This document shows positions 12,567 to 25,293 of a DNA stretch of 64,000 bases, in pieces. The stretch is from Isoetes taiwanensis (taxonomy: Eukaryota; Streptophyta; Lycopodiopsida; Isoetales; Isoetaceae), in NCBI GenBank assembly GCA_021234155.1, contig JAJEKV010000217.1:62001-126000 (forward strand), written 5' to 3'. Made by a program: the position numbers and the translations under genes. Below the pieces are notes generated by a model. The model was not told the origin of the DNA, made no database searches, and saw only the letters and a list, made by a program, of their open reading frames with translations. Each line of letters opens with the position of its first letter. Within the stretch, counting starts at the first letter, position 1.

Positions 12567-13940
12567 TCTCCATCAATGTCTTCATTAATATTTGAACCCA
12601 CCTATCCGGCGAGCATGAATATCTTTTGGCATATTGTCCATAAAAAGTCATACGATAGTTGCATCTATTCATACATGTGAACATTATCTAAGAGTCAAAG
12701 TAGGCAAATGGTCTTGAGTCACGTGAAAACATAATATGTCAATCAATTGTTGTAAAACGGTGGTGATTGAAGATGTAGCTCCACACTCTTTAAATTCATC
12801 CAATGATTGCAACTATAGACCTAATCAACCACTTATGTGTTTTGTAAACACTACTAGCATCTTATATTACGAAGGTTATTGACCAACGTGACCCACTATA
12901 TCCATCGAGAACACAATGAAATATATATATTCATCAGTAGGCCTGTTATTTTCCCCTTAAAAATCTTTCAGAAGGCTATGTCTACTTTGGACACATTAAC
13001 ATCTAAATATTCATTAGTAGGTTTCTTGCTTAAAGACTTTTCCCCCGAAACCCTTATGAGGAGGCGATAATTCTGCATAGTAAATTCTGAGTAATGGGAT
13101 TGTGCTCTTTTTGCATTGGATCCATAGACCACTTCTCTCTATAGATGATAAAAAGTGATTCAAGTCAATTTTGTACATGAGAACCATATAACTGGATTAA
13201 AACTTAAATGTAATATTTCTACTTAGGCAAGAGCATGTTAGAGTGTACCGATTTTTGTATCTATTGGGGGCCCAGTACAAAGAAAAGTACACCAACACTG
13301 GGTACATTGAGGGCTTAATAAGGTTAAGTTTGAACTTTGATACATTTATTTTAGTTTCTAACATTAATGTCTTGATTTTAAGTTCAACAATAATGTGTTC
13401 TTGATTTGTATTTCTAAGTTTTGGATTATTTTTATTTAAAAAAGCAAAAAAAAAGGAAAAAGAAAAGTACTCAGCTTCTAACTGCCCAGAATATGTAGTT
13501 TGGGGTGTGCCAAAAGTGTTACACCCTAACATGCTTAGTGGCTACCCAATGTCAACTTTTATCTAGTGCCGCATGGTGTAAATTTGCTATAAGCACATTA
13601 GATGGAGACATTGCATTCTTATTTCTTACTACGTATAACTAAGATTAATTGGTAGAAGGGTAGCACATGAATGATCATCAAAGGCCCATATTTATGCTTA
13701 GACATAACTTTAGTATAGCAGTTTTTATAGTCTACATCAAAGGCCCCAGAAAATTCTTATTTAATGCTTTCCTTAGATAGTTCTTACTGGAATGAGTTCT
13801 ACATCAAAGGCCCCAGAAAATTCTTATTTGATGCATTTTCTTATTTGATGCTTTCCCTAGACTGGAATGAGTTCTTACTGGAATGATGACTTACATCTCT
13901 CTAGGTCTAGATTGATAGCTTATTTAATGTAGCACTACTT
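12567..13940. other. No gene; LINE-tail fragments only
   Basis: AT-rich. At 13118-13170 a second degenerate tail (ggatccatagaccactt...gatgataaaa) resembles the LINE 3' end just upstream. Two copies of catcaaaggccccagaaaat near 13735 and 13804 form a short local repeat. Confidence 0.4.
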
Positions 13941-13944
13941 TCCA

Positions 13945-14335
13945 TAGAATAGAATAGAATAGAATAGAATAGAATAGAATATGATTTTATCGTCCACGGA
14001 GACCAACTGGCCTATGGGACCCAAGTACAAAGAGAGAGCAGCAGGCGTATTACTACCAGGATTAAAAAACCCCCGCCCCGAAGGGTTTTCGGGGGAAAAA
14101 CCTTAGTAGCAATAAGGATGCTGACATACTGCACAGTTATATACATAATCACAAGTACAACTGAGGTTAATGTCGGACAGGGAGGCATAACTGAGTCCGC
14201 GTATCCATTACCTCCCGGAGGTACGATCCCAACAAGCCTACAGAGGCCGTGCTCAGTAGCTCATGCAAGGCCTGATGGGGCACAACTAACCGAGCATATC
14301 GAGCCCGGATATGCTCGTACGCCGGACAGGCCTGG
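13945..14335 (-). pseudogene. LINE 3' end, minus strand, with (ATTCT)n tail
   Basis: Read on the minus strand: a block like the LINE region at 12362-12400 and 46798-46830 (ggatcgtacctccgggaggt), then a C-rich block aaaacccttcggggcggggg (about 14060-14090), then tgggtcccataggcc, then a pentanucleotide tail (13945-13980). The same order is seen on the + strand at 47460-52132. It is a 5'-truncated insertion. Confidence 0.7.
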
Positions 14336-15383
14336 AGGGCGTGACTTTCATCCTAGAGAGTTAAATATCTTTAATTTGAATAAGACTTGTTAACGGGATA
14401 GGGCAAGACCATTTCAGCTTATGAAGCTCCTGCATTAGCATTCATTATGTTGATACCGATCTTAGCCATGTACCCTAGATCTTGGCTCCCTATCCTCCTC
14501 TTTTTGTTAACACTTGAAACATATTTGGTTGTATATCATGTATGGGCGAATGCGAGACCCTTTACGGATACAGCAAGAAAATGCTCAAAACAGTGTCCAA
14601 AACAACGAAAGAGAAAAACTGCTCAAATTGACTGAGAATATATAAAGTTGACAAAGGCGCCTATTAACCCATTTTGCAGGCACGCATCCGTTTAGTTTGC
14701 ATTTCGTTCACGGTTTTCAAAGGATTAAAAAAGAATAAATTCCATAAGAGAAAACAAGGGGAGATTGGATTATGCACTCTGTTCAGCAAGAGATATTGTC
14801 TGGTTATAAGACAATAGAAAACTCTCGGAAATGCCATTCTCATGGGCCTAGTAAAACAATACATCTTTTTCTTCCTTTTTTCTCTTCTTTTCCATTTGCC
14901 TTCTGAAGGAAGACAAGGTAAGTAAGCGCTGTAAAAATCAAAGTGCACTGTTGGAAATACCGAGCTTATAGGATAACAACCATGTGAAGCCCCATTTCTT
15001 GACACTTCCAAATTCTCACTTTGCACGTCAACTTGTGACACCCTAAAAAGAAGGGATAAAAGGAATCATGGGAACTGGGTAAAAGACAAAACCAATGTCA
15101 TGGACCCAAGTAAAGGAGTTAAAGTGCCAGTGAAGATGTGACACATACAAACAAAATAGCATACAGAAACAAGAGTGCAGTCTAAGGGTTTAGTCACATG
15201 AAGATGGTTGTGCTGCTGACTACCACGTCATTCATACCAGACTACATTCCAACCTTCAATTTTGGCCATTGCCTCCCTGTATATCTTGTCCTGTTTTGCC
15301 TCCATTTCCCTTTTAAATTGCACCAATGAACATGTTTCATTCACCTCTGCATTGTTCCTTTCCTCATCAATTTTTCTCCTTGC
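14336..15383. other. Upstream region of the pectinesterase gene
   Basis: No conserved reading frame. The last few hundred bases should hold the promoter and 5' UTR of the pectinesterase; I could not fix a TATA box with confidence. Confidence 0.35.
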
Positions 15384-16921
15384 ATGACCTCCCTCATGAT
15401 GAGAACTACGTCTTTCTGCTTGCTTGCTTTCTTAGTCCTGATATTTGACACCTGCATTGCAACCAAAGCTTCCCATCAAATTGCTGAAGAAAGCTACCAG
15501 GACTGGCTCATCTATGTTGATTCTACTTCTGATCTTGGAGACAAAAAAATGATATTCCACACAGGCAAAAATGATAACCTTAATCCCAAATTGTTGAAGG
15601 CTGAACAGAATAAAAGAAAGATCACCGTAGCACAAGATGGCAGTGGACACTATATGACCATTGGTGAAGCTGTTAATGCTGTTCCTGAAAGAAACAGGAG
15701 GAGAACAGTCATCTACATCAAATCTGGGACTTACAGGTAATTCTTCAAGTAGAGACAGTTTTTTCTTATTCCCTGTTTTGAATAACAGGAACATGATACT
15801 TAACTCTAGTGATCCATATGATGATGCAGAGAAAAGGTCCATCTACCTGCTACCAAGCCTTTCATCACACTCTTTGGAGAAGACCCAGATAGGGTTATAA
15901 TTTCTGGGAATGCAACAGCTAGCAATGTTTTCAATTCCACCTTCAATAGCTCAACAGTTAGTGTAGAATCAAGATATTTCATTGCAAGGAACATTATATT
16001 TGAGGTAACATCAAATTTTCTACCTACAATAAACATTAGCTCAAAGATCTAACTGTTTTTATGTCTTTTTTGCAGAACACAGCACCTCCACCTGGTCCTG
16101 GAGAGATAGGAAAACAGGCAGTTGCATTTAGAATTAGCGCAGACATGGCAGCCTTTTACAACTGCAAATTCTATGGTGCCCAAGACACACTGTACGATCA
16201 CATAGGAAGGCATTACTTCAAGAACTGCTTCATACAAGGCTCTATAGACTTCATCTTCGGCAATGGCAGATCATTATACTCGGTATGCTAAGGACAATGA
16301 TGCATCATGACATTATATGAAATCATAATCTGCAAAAGATGAAATTTAATCTAAAAACTCTAATTGATCATATGTTTGCTATGGCAGGATTGCGAAATCA
16401 AATCGTTACCAATATCTGAAGGCTCAGTTACGGCACAACAAAGAAACGAAGAGATATTCAATTCAGGATTTTCATTTGTCAACTGCATCATAACAGGATC
16501 AGGGACTGTGTACCTGGGGAGGGCATGGGGGGACTACTCCAGAGTAGTTTATGCTTATACCTACATGGATGCAGTGGTACTTCCGGAGGGCTGGCATGAC
16601 TGGGGGGATCCAGAACGTGAAAGGTGTTTTTTTGCCCTAAAAAATCAAAACAGTGTACATGTTTCTTTTATTCATTGGTTTGTTGTTCAACATTTTGTTT
16701 ATTTGATTATTTGTTCTTCTTCTTTTTTTGCTAGTGATCACTTATTTTGGTTTTTGGTTTTGTTTAGAACCGTCTTCTATGGACAATACAAGTGCTCAGG
16801 ACCTGGTGCAAGCCTCAACAGAAGAGTTGGATGGGCACGACAATTGAATGACCAAGAGGCTAAGCCTTTCCTTGATATTGGATTCATCCATGGCAGTTCT
16901 TGGCTCCAACGACTGTACTAG
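15384..16921 (+). CDS. Pectin methylesterase (QUARTET1-type, no PMEI pro-region)
   Basis: Five exons join to 374 aa: 15384-15736, 15830-16004, 16076-16282, 16388-16623 and 16768-16921. All introns are GT-AG and all junctions keep frame (for example TACAG|gtaatt...gcag|AGAAAAG). The enzyme demethylates homogalacturonan in the cell wall. An N-terminal hydrophobic signal peptide ([15 protein letters not shown]) is followed directly by the catalytic domain ([19 protein letters not shown]), so the inhibitor-like pro-domain is absent. Catalytic elements are present: GAQDTLY (Q212, D213), GSIDFIFG (D234) and LGRAWG (R290, W292). The end, [14 protein letters not shown], is typical. The gene looks intact and functional. 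It is flanked by old repeats and shares no operon-like arrangement. The upstream ATG is assumed; an alternative Met lies five codons in. Confidence 0.93.
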
Positions 16922-18360
16922 TCTTATGCCTCATCTTTCAAGGCAATGGAACCTCTCCACAACTATGTCATTTTACGAAAATCAGTTGATACTGTCCCAA
17001 TCATTTTATGTGATTGGACTCCCTGTTCATACATATAAAAAAAAAGGAAAAAAAGAAAAGAAAAGCTATTAATACAATAAACCTTTCTTATTCGTTGTGA
17101 GAGATACTTATGAAATGGGTCTTCTATTTGCTAAACAAAGAAAAACTTTAGATCATTTTTCATAAACTATTAGAACCAAAACTTTAAGATGTTCTATATG
17201 GTCTTATCATGCATCTCCAACATTATATCATATTTCAACGATGCCACACTTGCTCTAATCCATGCATGAATGGAGTTGAAGGTCTTGGATACCAAACAAA
17301 ATGCCAAAAACACAATGTTATTCAAAAATCTGGACAAAGACAACCCACGGGAATACTCTTTGATGGTATATATTTGTTATGTGGCTTACTATATATTATA
17401 TGCTAATTTTATTACACATCCTTTTGAAGACTGCAACATTCTTTCCCATCATATGCGACAAAGTTTTGTCTATGCCTTTTTGTACGACATTCATGTGCTC
17501 TTGGTTGAAAAGGAGATCTTTGTTTTGGCGTCGTTTCTGTTGTTTTTCTCTAGTTGTTTCCAATGTATTCTAGCAACACGAAGGATTACCACAAACTTTT
17601 CTACTCCATCCATCCATCCATCAAAAGTCATATTAAAAGATTAAAGTAGTATATGTATAAAGTTATGCACTATCTATCAATTCATATACAAGGAATTTAT
17701 CGTGGCGGCTTTGGTCGCTACGAATATTTCTCTATTCTAAATATGTTATGAGGGGATCCATGTGCATAAAGGCAGTGGTAAATCAACGCAATACAACCTT
17801 GAGTTGGTAAGATTGGAACAATGTGCATGAACATTTACAACTCTATAGATTCACAACATGTAACATGTAAATGGTATGGGTAAGGAAGTGAGGTCTAAAG
17901 TTAAATGGTTCAAGAAATTTAGCGCAAGGGGCACACTTCTTTGATCGAACATGTGGTTAATCCTAATAACAATGTTCAACAGTATGGAGTTTGGTCTTGG
18001 CTGTTTAGGTGAAACTGTGAAGTATCTGTGCATGCACTTTGGATGTTGAAGATAACATATTACTATTGTTCTAATGGGATGAGTGCTTGTCACAATATGT
18101 AACATTCATAGCTTATGTTCCTAAGACAAATGCAAAATTAGGCTTCTGAAATATCAGCTCTATCGATTCAAAGGCGAAACTTCCTCTTATTTAATTCTTC
18201 AGTTTGGCAAAACTACAAGTGGACAGCCTTATGATAAAATTTTGGTGATTTCTTTGTTTACTTCTGCTTATACGTCCTACTAAGCCTTTGAAACCTAATT
18301 TTAAAATTTGTCAAAATATAGCAACTTTACGAAGTTTCACACTTTAAAGGCATCACTGGT
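16922..18360. other. No gene recognised
   Basis: Downstream of the pectinesterase stop: a poly(A)-rich patch near 17036-17070 and a short catc run near 17605, then AT-rich sequence without conserved frames. Confidence 0.4.
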
Positions 18361-19584
18361 TTGGTCATGTGGTAGAGAAACAGTTGATGATGTGGGCGAA
18401 GGAGGCAGAGGTAAGCGTCCTCACATAGGCAATATTCAAGCCCTGACACTCAACAATTGATCATATTTTTACAATGTGGACCTTGGTGCAAGAATCGTCG
18501 ACAGGGCTTGTATTGATGCTTTGTTAATTTTGCAAAGGTCTTTGACAATGTGCTTCGGAAAAACGATGTGGGCAAGATTGAGGCAGTTGGAGATCCCTAT
18601 GGATCTGTAACATGGTAACTGACATCATTAGGTCAACCATTCAATAGTAGTATTGGGGTCCATCAAGGATGTCCACCCTCTCCAACACTATTTGGCCTTT
18701 ACATTGATCGGTCGGAAGGATGGCTTGCTAAACATGGGGGCGACGAGGCTTGGCTCATTTACCAGATCATTAGATAGCTCATTTATGGCGACGATGTGGC
18801 TCTCTTAGCTTATACCCCGGATGGGACCCGGATGATATGCATCGCCATTTACATGTTGTAGATACCTTTTATCGAGCATTAGCATGTGCATTAACTTGGC
18901 CAAAACTAAGGTGTTGTTTGTCTCATCCTCCCATTAGCCAGGGTCACCCTCGTTCACTTATGAGGGACAAAAGGTAGAGATGATGACCACCTACAAGTAT
19001 TTGGAGGTGGAATTTCCTTCTACCACACATGTTGGAACACCTATCCAATTATGAGTGACATCGCGTTGAAAGGCACTATATACAATGAAGAACAACAGTC
19101 ATAAAGCATAAGTGTATGACTGTGCCCATCAGACACACTTGTTTAGGGTTTTGGTGGCACCTATTCTGCTATAAGGGGTCAAAATCTAGGGCCCGACTTA
19201 TCCTTGCCACCTGGAATGCCTTGGTGTAGGTACAAAAAGCCTTCCTAGCTCAGGCATTTGGAATAAAATCCACTGTCCCATATCAGATTCTTTTGCAAGA
19301 GGTTTCTTGCCTCTTCAGAGGGCTGCACTCGATCAACACATTATGTACTTTCAGAAGGTGCTTACATTACGGCAATGTGTCAATAGGAAGGAAAAATGAG
19401 CTCAGTGGTTCTCCCGCTGGAGTATGTAGGAGCACAGATAAATACAGAATATGAAAAGAAGAAGATCACCATAACTTGAGGCGATACCTTGATGCTTGCT
19501 TCCTTAGCAAGCTTTGGGATGCAGATGCCTTGGAACAGGTTAAGACAACAAACTACCAGTGTTAGATTAATTCTATGCTTGAAC
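18361..19584 (+). pseudogene. Degenerate LINE reverse transcriptase (5' portion, split by the chromovirus)
   Basis: Broken frames hold RT motifs: 'CFVNFAKVFDNVLRK' (about 18510), VHQGCPPSPTLFGLYIDRSE (18660), LIYGDDVALLAYT (18778, the catalytic GDD) and LFRVLVAPILL.GVKIWG (19140). The relic stops at the tgaac target site at 19580 and resumes at 46525, where the amino-acid and DNA similarity to the LINE at 12040-12130 continues. The LINE was therefore present before the Ty3 element inserted. Confidence 0.8.
19580..19584. repeat. 5-bp target site duplication of the Ty3 element (second copy 46520-46524)
   Basis: tgaac occurs immediately before the first LTR and immediately after the second. Removing the element reconnects a LINE sequence. 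Confidence 0.9.
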
Positions 19585-21399
19585 TGTGACGTTCCAAGTA
19601 TTTATACGGTATACGTATAAATATATTGACACGTCACCCAGTATAGATATACCACCCATGGGGCATGTTGACCTAGGGGGTTGGCCACAATGGATTTAAT
19701 TAGCTATGCTAAATTAATTATAAAGGATAATTACCTAAATACTTGCTATTAAGACACCTGATGGTGGGAAGGCGCCATTTGGCATAACCTGGGTGGCTAG
19801 CATGGGGGTTTCTAAACCAAGCCACCAAAGGCAGCGCCACCCCCCCATCTCACCCCAATTTCGACCCAACCAGCACAAGGAAGCAGCTAAGCGCTCAGAG
19901 CCCAGTTGCTGAACCTCGCCCAATCGCCAAGACACCCTTTAACCGTTGCTGCCACCCCAAGACAGCACTATGGAAGCACCCCTTGACAACGGCTCTAGCT
20001 GAAACACTGGTCAGTGGTAGCTTAACTTGCAAATTGTAGAATAATACTTTGGTGTTCTTGTCTGACTAGCTTTGGTTCAGATTAACCCTTCTTTGGTAAC
20101 TAGGAATATTGTTCAATTATGAATGATGCTCTGTTATGGAATGGTCGATGTCTCTATGAGTTAGTTCAGTAGTTTCCAGTAAACAAGGGTTAAAAAGAGG
20201 GGTAGAGGCCTCTGAGCTCAAGTATAGAATGCTCCTAGTACTTCCTATAATACCCTACTAGTCTCGGCCTGTGCACAAGAACCCACCGGGTCATAGATGC
20301 TATGGTCTGGCTTAGCACCAGACAAGGGACACAGTGGTAAGATGAGGGGTGGGGTCTTGCACGAGCATACAAGGCTCCACGGGAGACTCCTACGATGAAA
20401 TTTGGGACGATGGCACGGTCCGCGTAGAGGGCGGGTATGGGTCTGACACTCCCTGGGTGAAGTGGTGTGACCCGTATGGGGCACCATGCACTTTGAGTAG
20501 ATTTAGGGTGAGTACGTCGGGTACGGATGCGGGGGTCGCTGACAGCACTCATATAGCACCCCATATGGCAGCTTGTTTAGGGTGTTACTGGTACTAGCAC
20601 ATGGTAATTAGGTAATCAATAGAAATATGTAACAGCTCCAATGAATGACAAGTGGAATACTATGATAGAATAGTACATCCAGGGTGCTGATCTAAGTGCT
20701 GGGGCCGCGTTTTTTTGATACCCACCAGCATACTTTTGCCCGTACGTCGGGTACGGATGCGGGAGTCGCTGATGCGGCACGTATTCTCTAGCTCACCCAT
20801 GGAACCACTGTGATCCTGGAAGGGGACGCTTCCCCAACCTGCCTCATCGGACCAGGTGTCATGAACCTGGAGTAGGCTCAAAGGGTGATACCATGAGTCT
20901 GCGTCTCCGGAAGGCTATAGCGAAGCCATAGCGTGAATCGACCCATCTGCAAAGTGTGCACAGGAGGGGCGGATGGAGTGGACAACCCTAGCCGATGTTC
21001 TATGCCAGCCAACGCCATGCCAGGATTCGGTCTGCTGATCTCCTGAGACCCAGCCGTCAGTTGCTCCCCACTAGAGTCTGAGCCGGGGTAGAACCTGGGC
21101 TTTTGGGTGTTCTCCTAGTTTAGATGCATATTCTTTGCTTTTGGTATTTGGATGGATGAGCCACCCTTTGTGGTGGCTATTTGTATATGATTTATGCTGT
21201 GTGCTAACCCTTGTATTCATGTTTCGCTGACGTGGCGCTTCATGGCGTGGGCGAATGACCCCTCCGTGTCCTTCCCAGAAGCGTCTCTCGTGAAGCGGCC
21301 GGGTTAGGCGGAGAGCCACGCCCATGGCGAGATGGTCGCCATGGGGGGGAAAGTCCCCGTATGTATCACGGCCAGGGCATTATGTATTGAGGCGTCCGC
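19585..21399 (+). repeat. 5' LTR of the chromovirus
   Basis: It starts TGTGACGTTCCAAG, identical to 44936 onward. Its 3' end is damaged (gcgtccgcg where the other LTR has gcgtcaca). It is about 230 bp longer than the 3' LTR because of an internal insertion (20542-20771). Confidence 0.9.
20512..20771 (+). repeat. Insertion in the 5' LTR flanked by a 30-bp direct repeat
   Basis: The block gtacgtcgggtacggatgcg plus ggggtcgctga occurs at 20512-20541 and, with one change, at 20742-20771. The 3' LTR has it once (about 45858-45887). The intervening 200 bp are absent from the 3' LTR, consistent with recombination or template switching after or during insertion. Confidence 0.85.
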
Positions 21400-21417
21400 G
21401 GTGGTATCGAGCCGTGA
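21400..21417 (+). other. Primer-binding site for initiator Met-tRNA (degenerate)
   Basis: ggtggtatcgagccgtg directly follows the 5' LTR. The plant PBS for initiator tRNA-Met is TGGTATCAGAGC; here the CAGAG part reads CGAG. Position and match make the call. Confidence 0.7.
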
Positions 21418-22178
21418 TTTGGTTGCTTTCGAAATCATAGCAGCCGCCAAACACTAACTTCGTAGCACGGTAGTTAGGAGGAGGCTAAGTTAATGTGTTG
21501 TTAGCCCTCTTTGATGTTTGGTTGGTGTTAGGTTAAACTAGGAAATTGTAGCTTTAAGAAGGATAGAGGCATTTGGAGGGCCCGTGAATTGGAAGAATTG
21601 TAAATGAGGAGGGTAGCTCAAATGACGGAGAAGGTGCGTCCATTGGATCGGACATACTCAAATTACCCTAGAACGGTCGTCTCCAGGCGAAAAATGGTCG
21701 AGGGCAGGCCCGAAAATCAACTCGGGCGCCGCTTGCTTTTAATAGATCTTGCGGTCCGCGGTAGAAGAGCGAAAAACGGTGGCGCCCGACGGTCAAACGG
21801 AGTCAACGCGGCCCGCCAGGTCAACTTCGGCGCCGCTTGCTTTTTCGGCGACCCCGCCGAGGCGGAGCATCGATAATGCGGCGGCCCGGCCAGGTATGCC
21901 TCAGCGTATTTCGCCTAGTATAATTATTTTATAATAATAAAAATTTAAAAGTTCATAGGAAAATTTTAAAATTTCAAAAGTTATCTGGCCGTTTAAAATT
22001 TCTTTTTGTTATTTGTTGCCTTGCCTTCAGCGCCTAGCCGCTGCCCGCCATCGCCACCGGACTTGACGTTGCTTCGTCGCCCTTGTGTCTAGGGGAACCC
22101 TAGCGCCTCCCTTGCCGTTTTTTTTTTTCCGCCACCAGCGCCTCACCGTTCGACTTCGTAGACCTTAGTGCTACCGCT
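21418..22178 (+). other. Chromovirus leader / 5' region of the H3-fusion ORF
   Basis: GC-rich leader. It contains two copies of cggcgccgcttgcttt (about 21725 and 21829). Pyrimidine-rich, 5'-UTR-like sequence follows just before the ATG at 22179. No other ORF could be supported. Confidence 0.4.
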
Positions 22179-23549
22179 ATGGCCAATACCAAGACTGCCG
22201 TGGACCCCTCTACCCTCACCATAGTAGAGATTTATGCCCGGATCGTCCGGCATATGGCCACCGACCCTGAGTTGGTCGACATACTTCTAGATGAGCTAGT
22301 GAACAGGTTCGAGAACAACGACAGGATTCCTTACCCTATCTATCACTTCTCCGAGCCGTTCTTGATCCGGCTGAACCTCCGTCATCTCCCTTACACAGTG
22401 GCCGAACAACCAGACATGGTCATGATGCTGATCAAGTTCTATCCTCCCGAATGCGAAGGCCATACCGAAGAGGAGGACATACGAAAGGAGACCGATAATA
22501 TAAGGAACCTGGCCCGGGAGGATGATAAAAGGCAGATAGAGCGAGCTGATACAACAGCACGAGGAAGGGAATACCGGTACTTAGGGGATGGACTTGCTGT
22601 CATAGATGGCAGGGCAATTGAAATTCCCCCGTACCAATGGCATGAAGCGTCCCAGAGCTTCATGTGGGGAGGCCAAATTCCCGATTTCAGTCTGGATTAT
22701 TTAACAACAATCCAGATTGACATGGCCCAGAGACCCAACCGGTACCACGCTGAGCTTCTTCGCCGCAGTGTAGCGGAACATTACGCGCAGATTGAAGAAG
22801 ACCTTAGGAGAGCCCGGGAGATCCGGGAAGAGCAGGAGAGGATCCAGAAGGAGGAGGAGAAAGCCCGGCAAGAGCAGCCGAACCAGCAGGATGCAGGGGC
22901 ATCTGGGAGTGGATCGGGCCCAATCCCGACAGAGCATGTAACTGTGAAGCACCGGAGGAAGGGATTGGCTCACAAGTCCGGCAGTCAATATAAGGAGAAA
23001 TTAAAGACTGTCGGCGCTTTTGGTAAGAACGCGAGCTCCAGTCGAAGGCAGCAGCGGGTGGATCAGCCCCGACCAAATGTTGGGGACAAGACCGTGCCTG
23101 CATCAAGGGGGCCGCCTACCAACCCTGCCCCGCAACGGAAGCCTCACCGATATAGACCCGGCACCGTTGCATTACGGGAGATCCGTAAATTTCAGAAGTC
23201 GACCCAGCTTCTGATACGGAAGCTTCCCTTCCAGAGGCTGGTACGGGAGATCGCGCAGGAGTTCAAGACCGACCTCCGTTTCCAGACCTTTGCTATTTTG
23301 GCGCTTCAAGAGGCTGCTGAAGCCTATTTGGTGGCACTTTTTGGTGACGCCAATCTTTGCGCGATCCACGCAAAGAGGGTAACCATAATGCCTAAGGATT
23401 TAGCCCTCGCCCGTAGGATCATTAGGGCGGATTTGGGGTCTGAAAATGGCCCTTATCTTGGGCTAAAGATTTCCCGCGTCGATTCGCCGGGGACCAATCG
23501 GGGTTTGGCGCCTTTTTACGAAAAGTCGCAAGATATTACTTGGGGGTAG
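22179..23549 (+). CDS. Long protein ending in a histone H3 fold (tail-like start, about 300-aa insert, H3 core); 3' end interrupted
   Basis: An unbroken frame of 456 codons. It begins [12 protein letters not shown], which resembles the H3 tail MARTKQTARKST. A helical region follows (about 15-110), then a Lys/Arg/Glu coiled coil (about 205-240) and a basic linker. From residue 323 ([20 protein letters not shown]) to 414 there is a clear histone H3 core: [49 protein letters not shown]. The H3 similarity stops at ARRI (nt 23420), exactly where the 33-bp TIR starts. The remaining 43 codons are TIR-element sequence. On the far side, at 37017-37034, a short frame reads GEHP-stop, matching where H3 ends in RGERA. 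The ORF lies between PBS and gag of the chromovirus. Lysines 4, 9 and 27 of canonical H3 cannot be assigned. Nucleosome incorporation is inference. Confidence 0.85.
   Translation: MANTKTAVDPSTLTIVEIYARIVRHMATDPELVDILLDELVNRFENNDRIPYPIYHFSEPFLIRLNLRHLPYTVAEQPDMVMMLIKFYPPECEGHTEEEDIRKETDNIRNLAREDDKRQIERADTTARGREYRYLGDGLAVIDGRAIEIPPYQWHEASQSFMWGGQIPDFSLDYLTTIQIDMAQRPNRYHAELLRRSVAEHYAQIEEDLRRAREIREEQERIQKEEEKARQEQPNQQDAGASGSGSGPIPTEHVTVKHRRKGLAHKSGSQYKEKLKTVGAFGKNASSSRRQQRVDQPRPNVGDKTVPASRGPPTNPAPQRKPHRYRPGTVALREIRKFQKSTQLLIRKLPFQRLVREIAQEFKTDLRFQTFAILALQEAAEAYLVALFGDANLCAIHAKRVTIMPKDLALARRIIRADLGSENGPYLGLKISRVDSPGTNRGLAPFYEKSQDITWG
23419..23451 (+). repeat. Left terminal inverted repeat, 33 bp (right copy 36984-37016)
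   Basis: Exact reverse complement of 36984-37016. Beyond 33 bp the similarity fades. It overlaps the last codons of the H3 ORF. Confidence 0.9.
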
Positions 23550-23935
23550 AAGGATGAGCAGGCTTACTTGGCATCCACATGGCGTATTTTCATAGGGGAT
23601 GCCTGCGCTTTTATTGCAACCATTTTAATGGCCCGTATTTTTCGAGAGTCGCCACGCCCAAAATAATGGTGACTTTGACCTTCTTGTCTTGCGTCACCAA
23701 CTCCCTTGTCAAATTTTGGCGCCAAACTTCATCTTTGTCACTCCGGCCTCTCGTGCATCCTCTCGCCTTCACTCCTCATCTGCAATCCATGTCTCCTGTA
23801 ATTTACGTGTTCTTGCCCCATTTCTGAACTCCCAAGGTCAAAAGTGGGAGGTTTTGTCTCAATAGGTTAGGTGGGTGAGTATGCTGCCATCAACGGGGCG
23901 AGCATAGAGTTAAGCGACAAAAAAGCGATCAGGCG

Positions 23936-24154
23936 ATGCGGACACATTGGATAGGTAGGATAAAAGAGTTCAAGTTGAATTCTAGCGGTAGGAAAGTGGA
24001 AAGTATAACAATACGACATGCATATACCCCTTCCGATATGGCCAAAGAGCTAATCTCCACCAAAAACGGCTTCCCAAAATTGCCCGCAAATGGTAACCAC
24101 CTTAAACGGATCACCACGACCTTGAAGCTAGCTGTCGCCTACTTAACTGCGTAG
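23936..24154 (+). CDS. Hypothetical small protein or remnant
   Basis: A 72-aa frame (MRTHWIGRIKEFKLNSSG...) ending just before a hairpin arm (24164-24177). The hairpin partner gatcaccacgac (24109) lies inside the frame's end. The frame just upstream (EYAAINGASIELSDKK) may be its N terminus after a frameshift. No family recognised. Confidence 0.3.
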   Translation: MRTHWIGRIKEFKLNSSGRKVESITIRHAYTPSDMAKELISTKNGFPKLPANGNHLKRITTTLKLAVAYLTA

Positions 24155-24493
24155 AGATAGTTTGGCGTCGTGTGATCTTCTTATCTTTTTATTTCTTTCG
24201 TTGACACGTGTTTACAAACAAATTTATTGTGCGGGGTTTATGTTTATCGGGCGTCGTGGATGTCATTCGGCCGAAAGTATTAGTAGTGTACTTGTTGGTG
24301 TATCACATAGACATCGGAATTGTCCTTTTCCAAGGTATGGATGCGTGACCTTGCGGGGTATAGGCATCTGGTTTTCTGGACATGATTATAACGTAAAGGT
24401 CAGGAAACCGAGCTTGAGGCGGTTGAATTGCCCCTTTAAGTGAACTTTGTAAGCCAGACTAATGAGAACAATGTAATTGCAATGAAGAAATGC

Positions 24494-25084
24494 ATGGCTG
24501 GACGAGGTGCAAGTGGGAATGTCCGAAAACGGAGGCGTGAGGATGAGTTTCAAAATCTTCACACCGCTTTGAGGTATTTGCTAACATATTCCGGATGGAT
24601 AGAAGTTCGAAAAGCTCAAGACATATCGTGCTTTCTCCCCGCCCGATTTTGTGGATGACTTATTTTTGGTTCCGACACAGGATGTTCGATTCCACCTAAT
24701 CATCCGGTCAACTAATGAGGTCAGCGTAGTTAAGTCCTCCTTTAAGTTCAGATACTTTCTTCCAAAACAATATTTATACGTTAATTGTCAACTAGAACGA
24801 AGGAAAGCGAGAAAAAGAGAGGCTGCACAACTTTTGGGAGCCGTTTGAGGACCATAATAGACACTCCATGCGGTGGATATTCGAGTATGGAGAGGGGAGG
24901 AAGTCATTTATCGGCCACCATGGAAAGTTTAATGGCCATTATCGAGCTAAGAGTGCTAATGGAGACAGAGGAGATTCTTGGCGACTTCCATTATTTTATT
25001 GATGGCATTAGGGTTGGTTATAGGCAAGAGGGAAATGTAAAGTTTAGTGAGTTCGCGATCAACAAGAAATTGTCTATCGGCTAG
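24494..25084 (+). pseudogene. Broken gene with MAGRG-type basic start, possibly histone H2A-related
   Basis: It starts MAGRGASGNVRKRRRED, like the basic tail of plant H2A or H4. It continues through at least three frames (FSPPDFVDDLFLVPTQDVRF; HSMRWIFEYGEGRKSF), ending at 25084. The last frame (MESLMAIIELRV ... RQEGNVKFSEFAINKK) has weak likeness to the H2A segments LEYLTAEILELAG and QGGVLPNIQAVLLPKK. The core between them is not convincing. Adjacent to a clear H3 remnant, an H2A origin is tempting, but it is only a hypothesis. Confidence 0.35.
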
Positions 25085-25266
25085 CGCTTTGAATCTCGGT
25101 TTTTATTTGTGTTTTTGTCTCGATGTTTTTAGGGTTCCGTATTTTGTCCGATATTTTTTAGGGTTCATTACAATTATTTAAAAATGTTACCATCATATTT
25201 TACTTTAACTTCTATTTTTACTATTTATCTCTTGCCGGTTGTCTATTTTTGTCAATTTGTTCGTAG

Positions 25267-25273
25267 TATAAAG
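25267..25273 (+). promoter_or_regulatory. TATA-like box before the tail-bearing H3 gene
   Basis: tataaagcgccatcc lies 27 bases upstream of the ATG at 25294. The same tataaagcg(c/t)c block occurs at 30151 and 34267 in this element, suggesting a shared promoter element. Confidence 0.5.
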
Positions 25274-25293
25274 CGCCATCCATTTGAGAAGCC

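Noticed and set aside
23936..24154. Histone H2B remnant
   Set aside because: A few residues near the end (KRITTT, AVAYLTA) recall H2B, but no alignment over the fold could be made.
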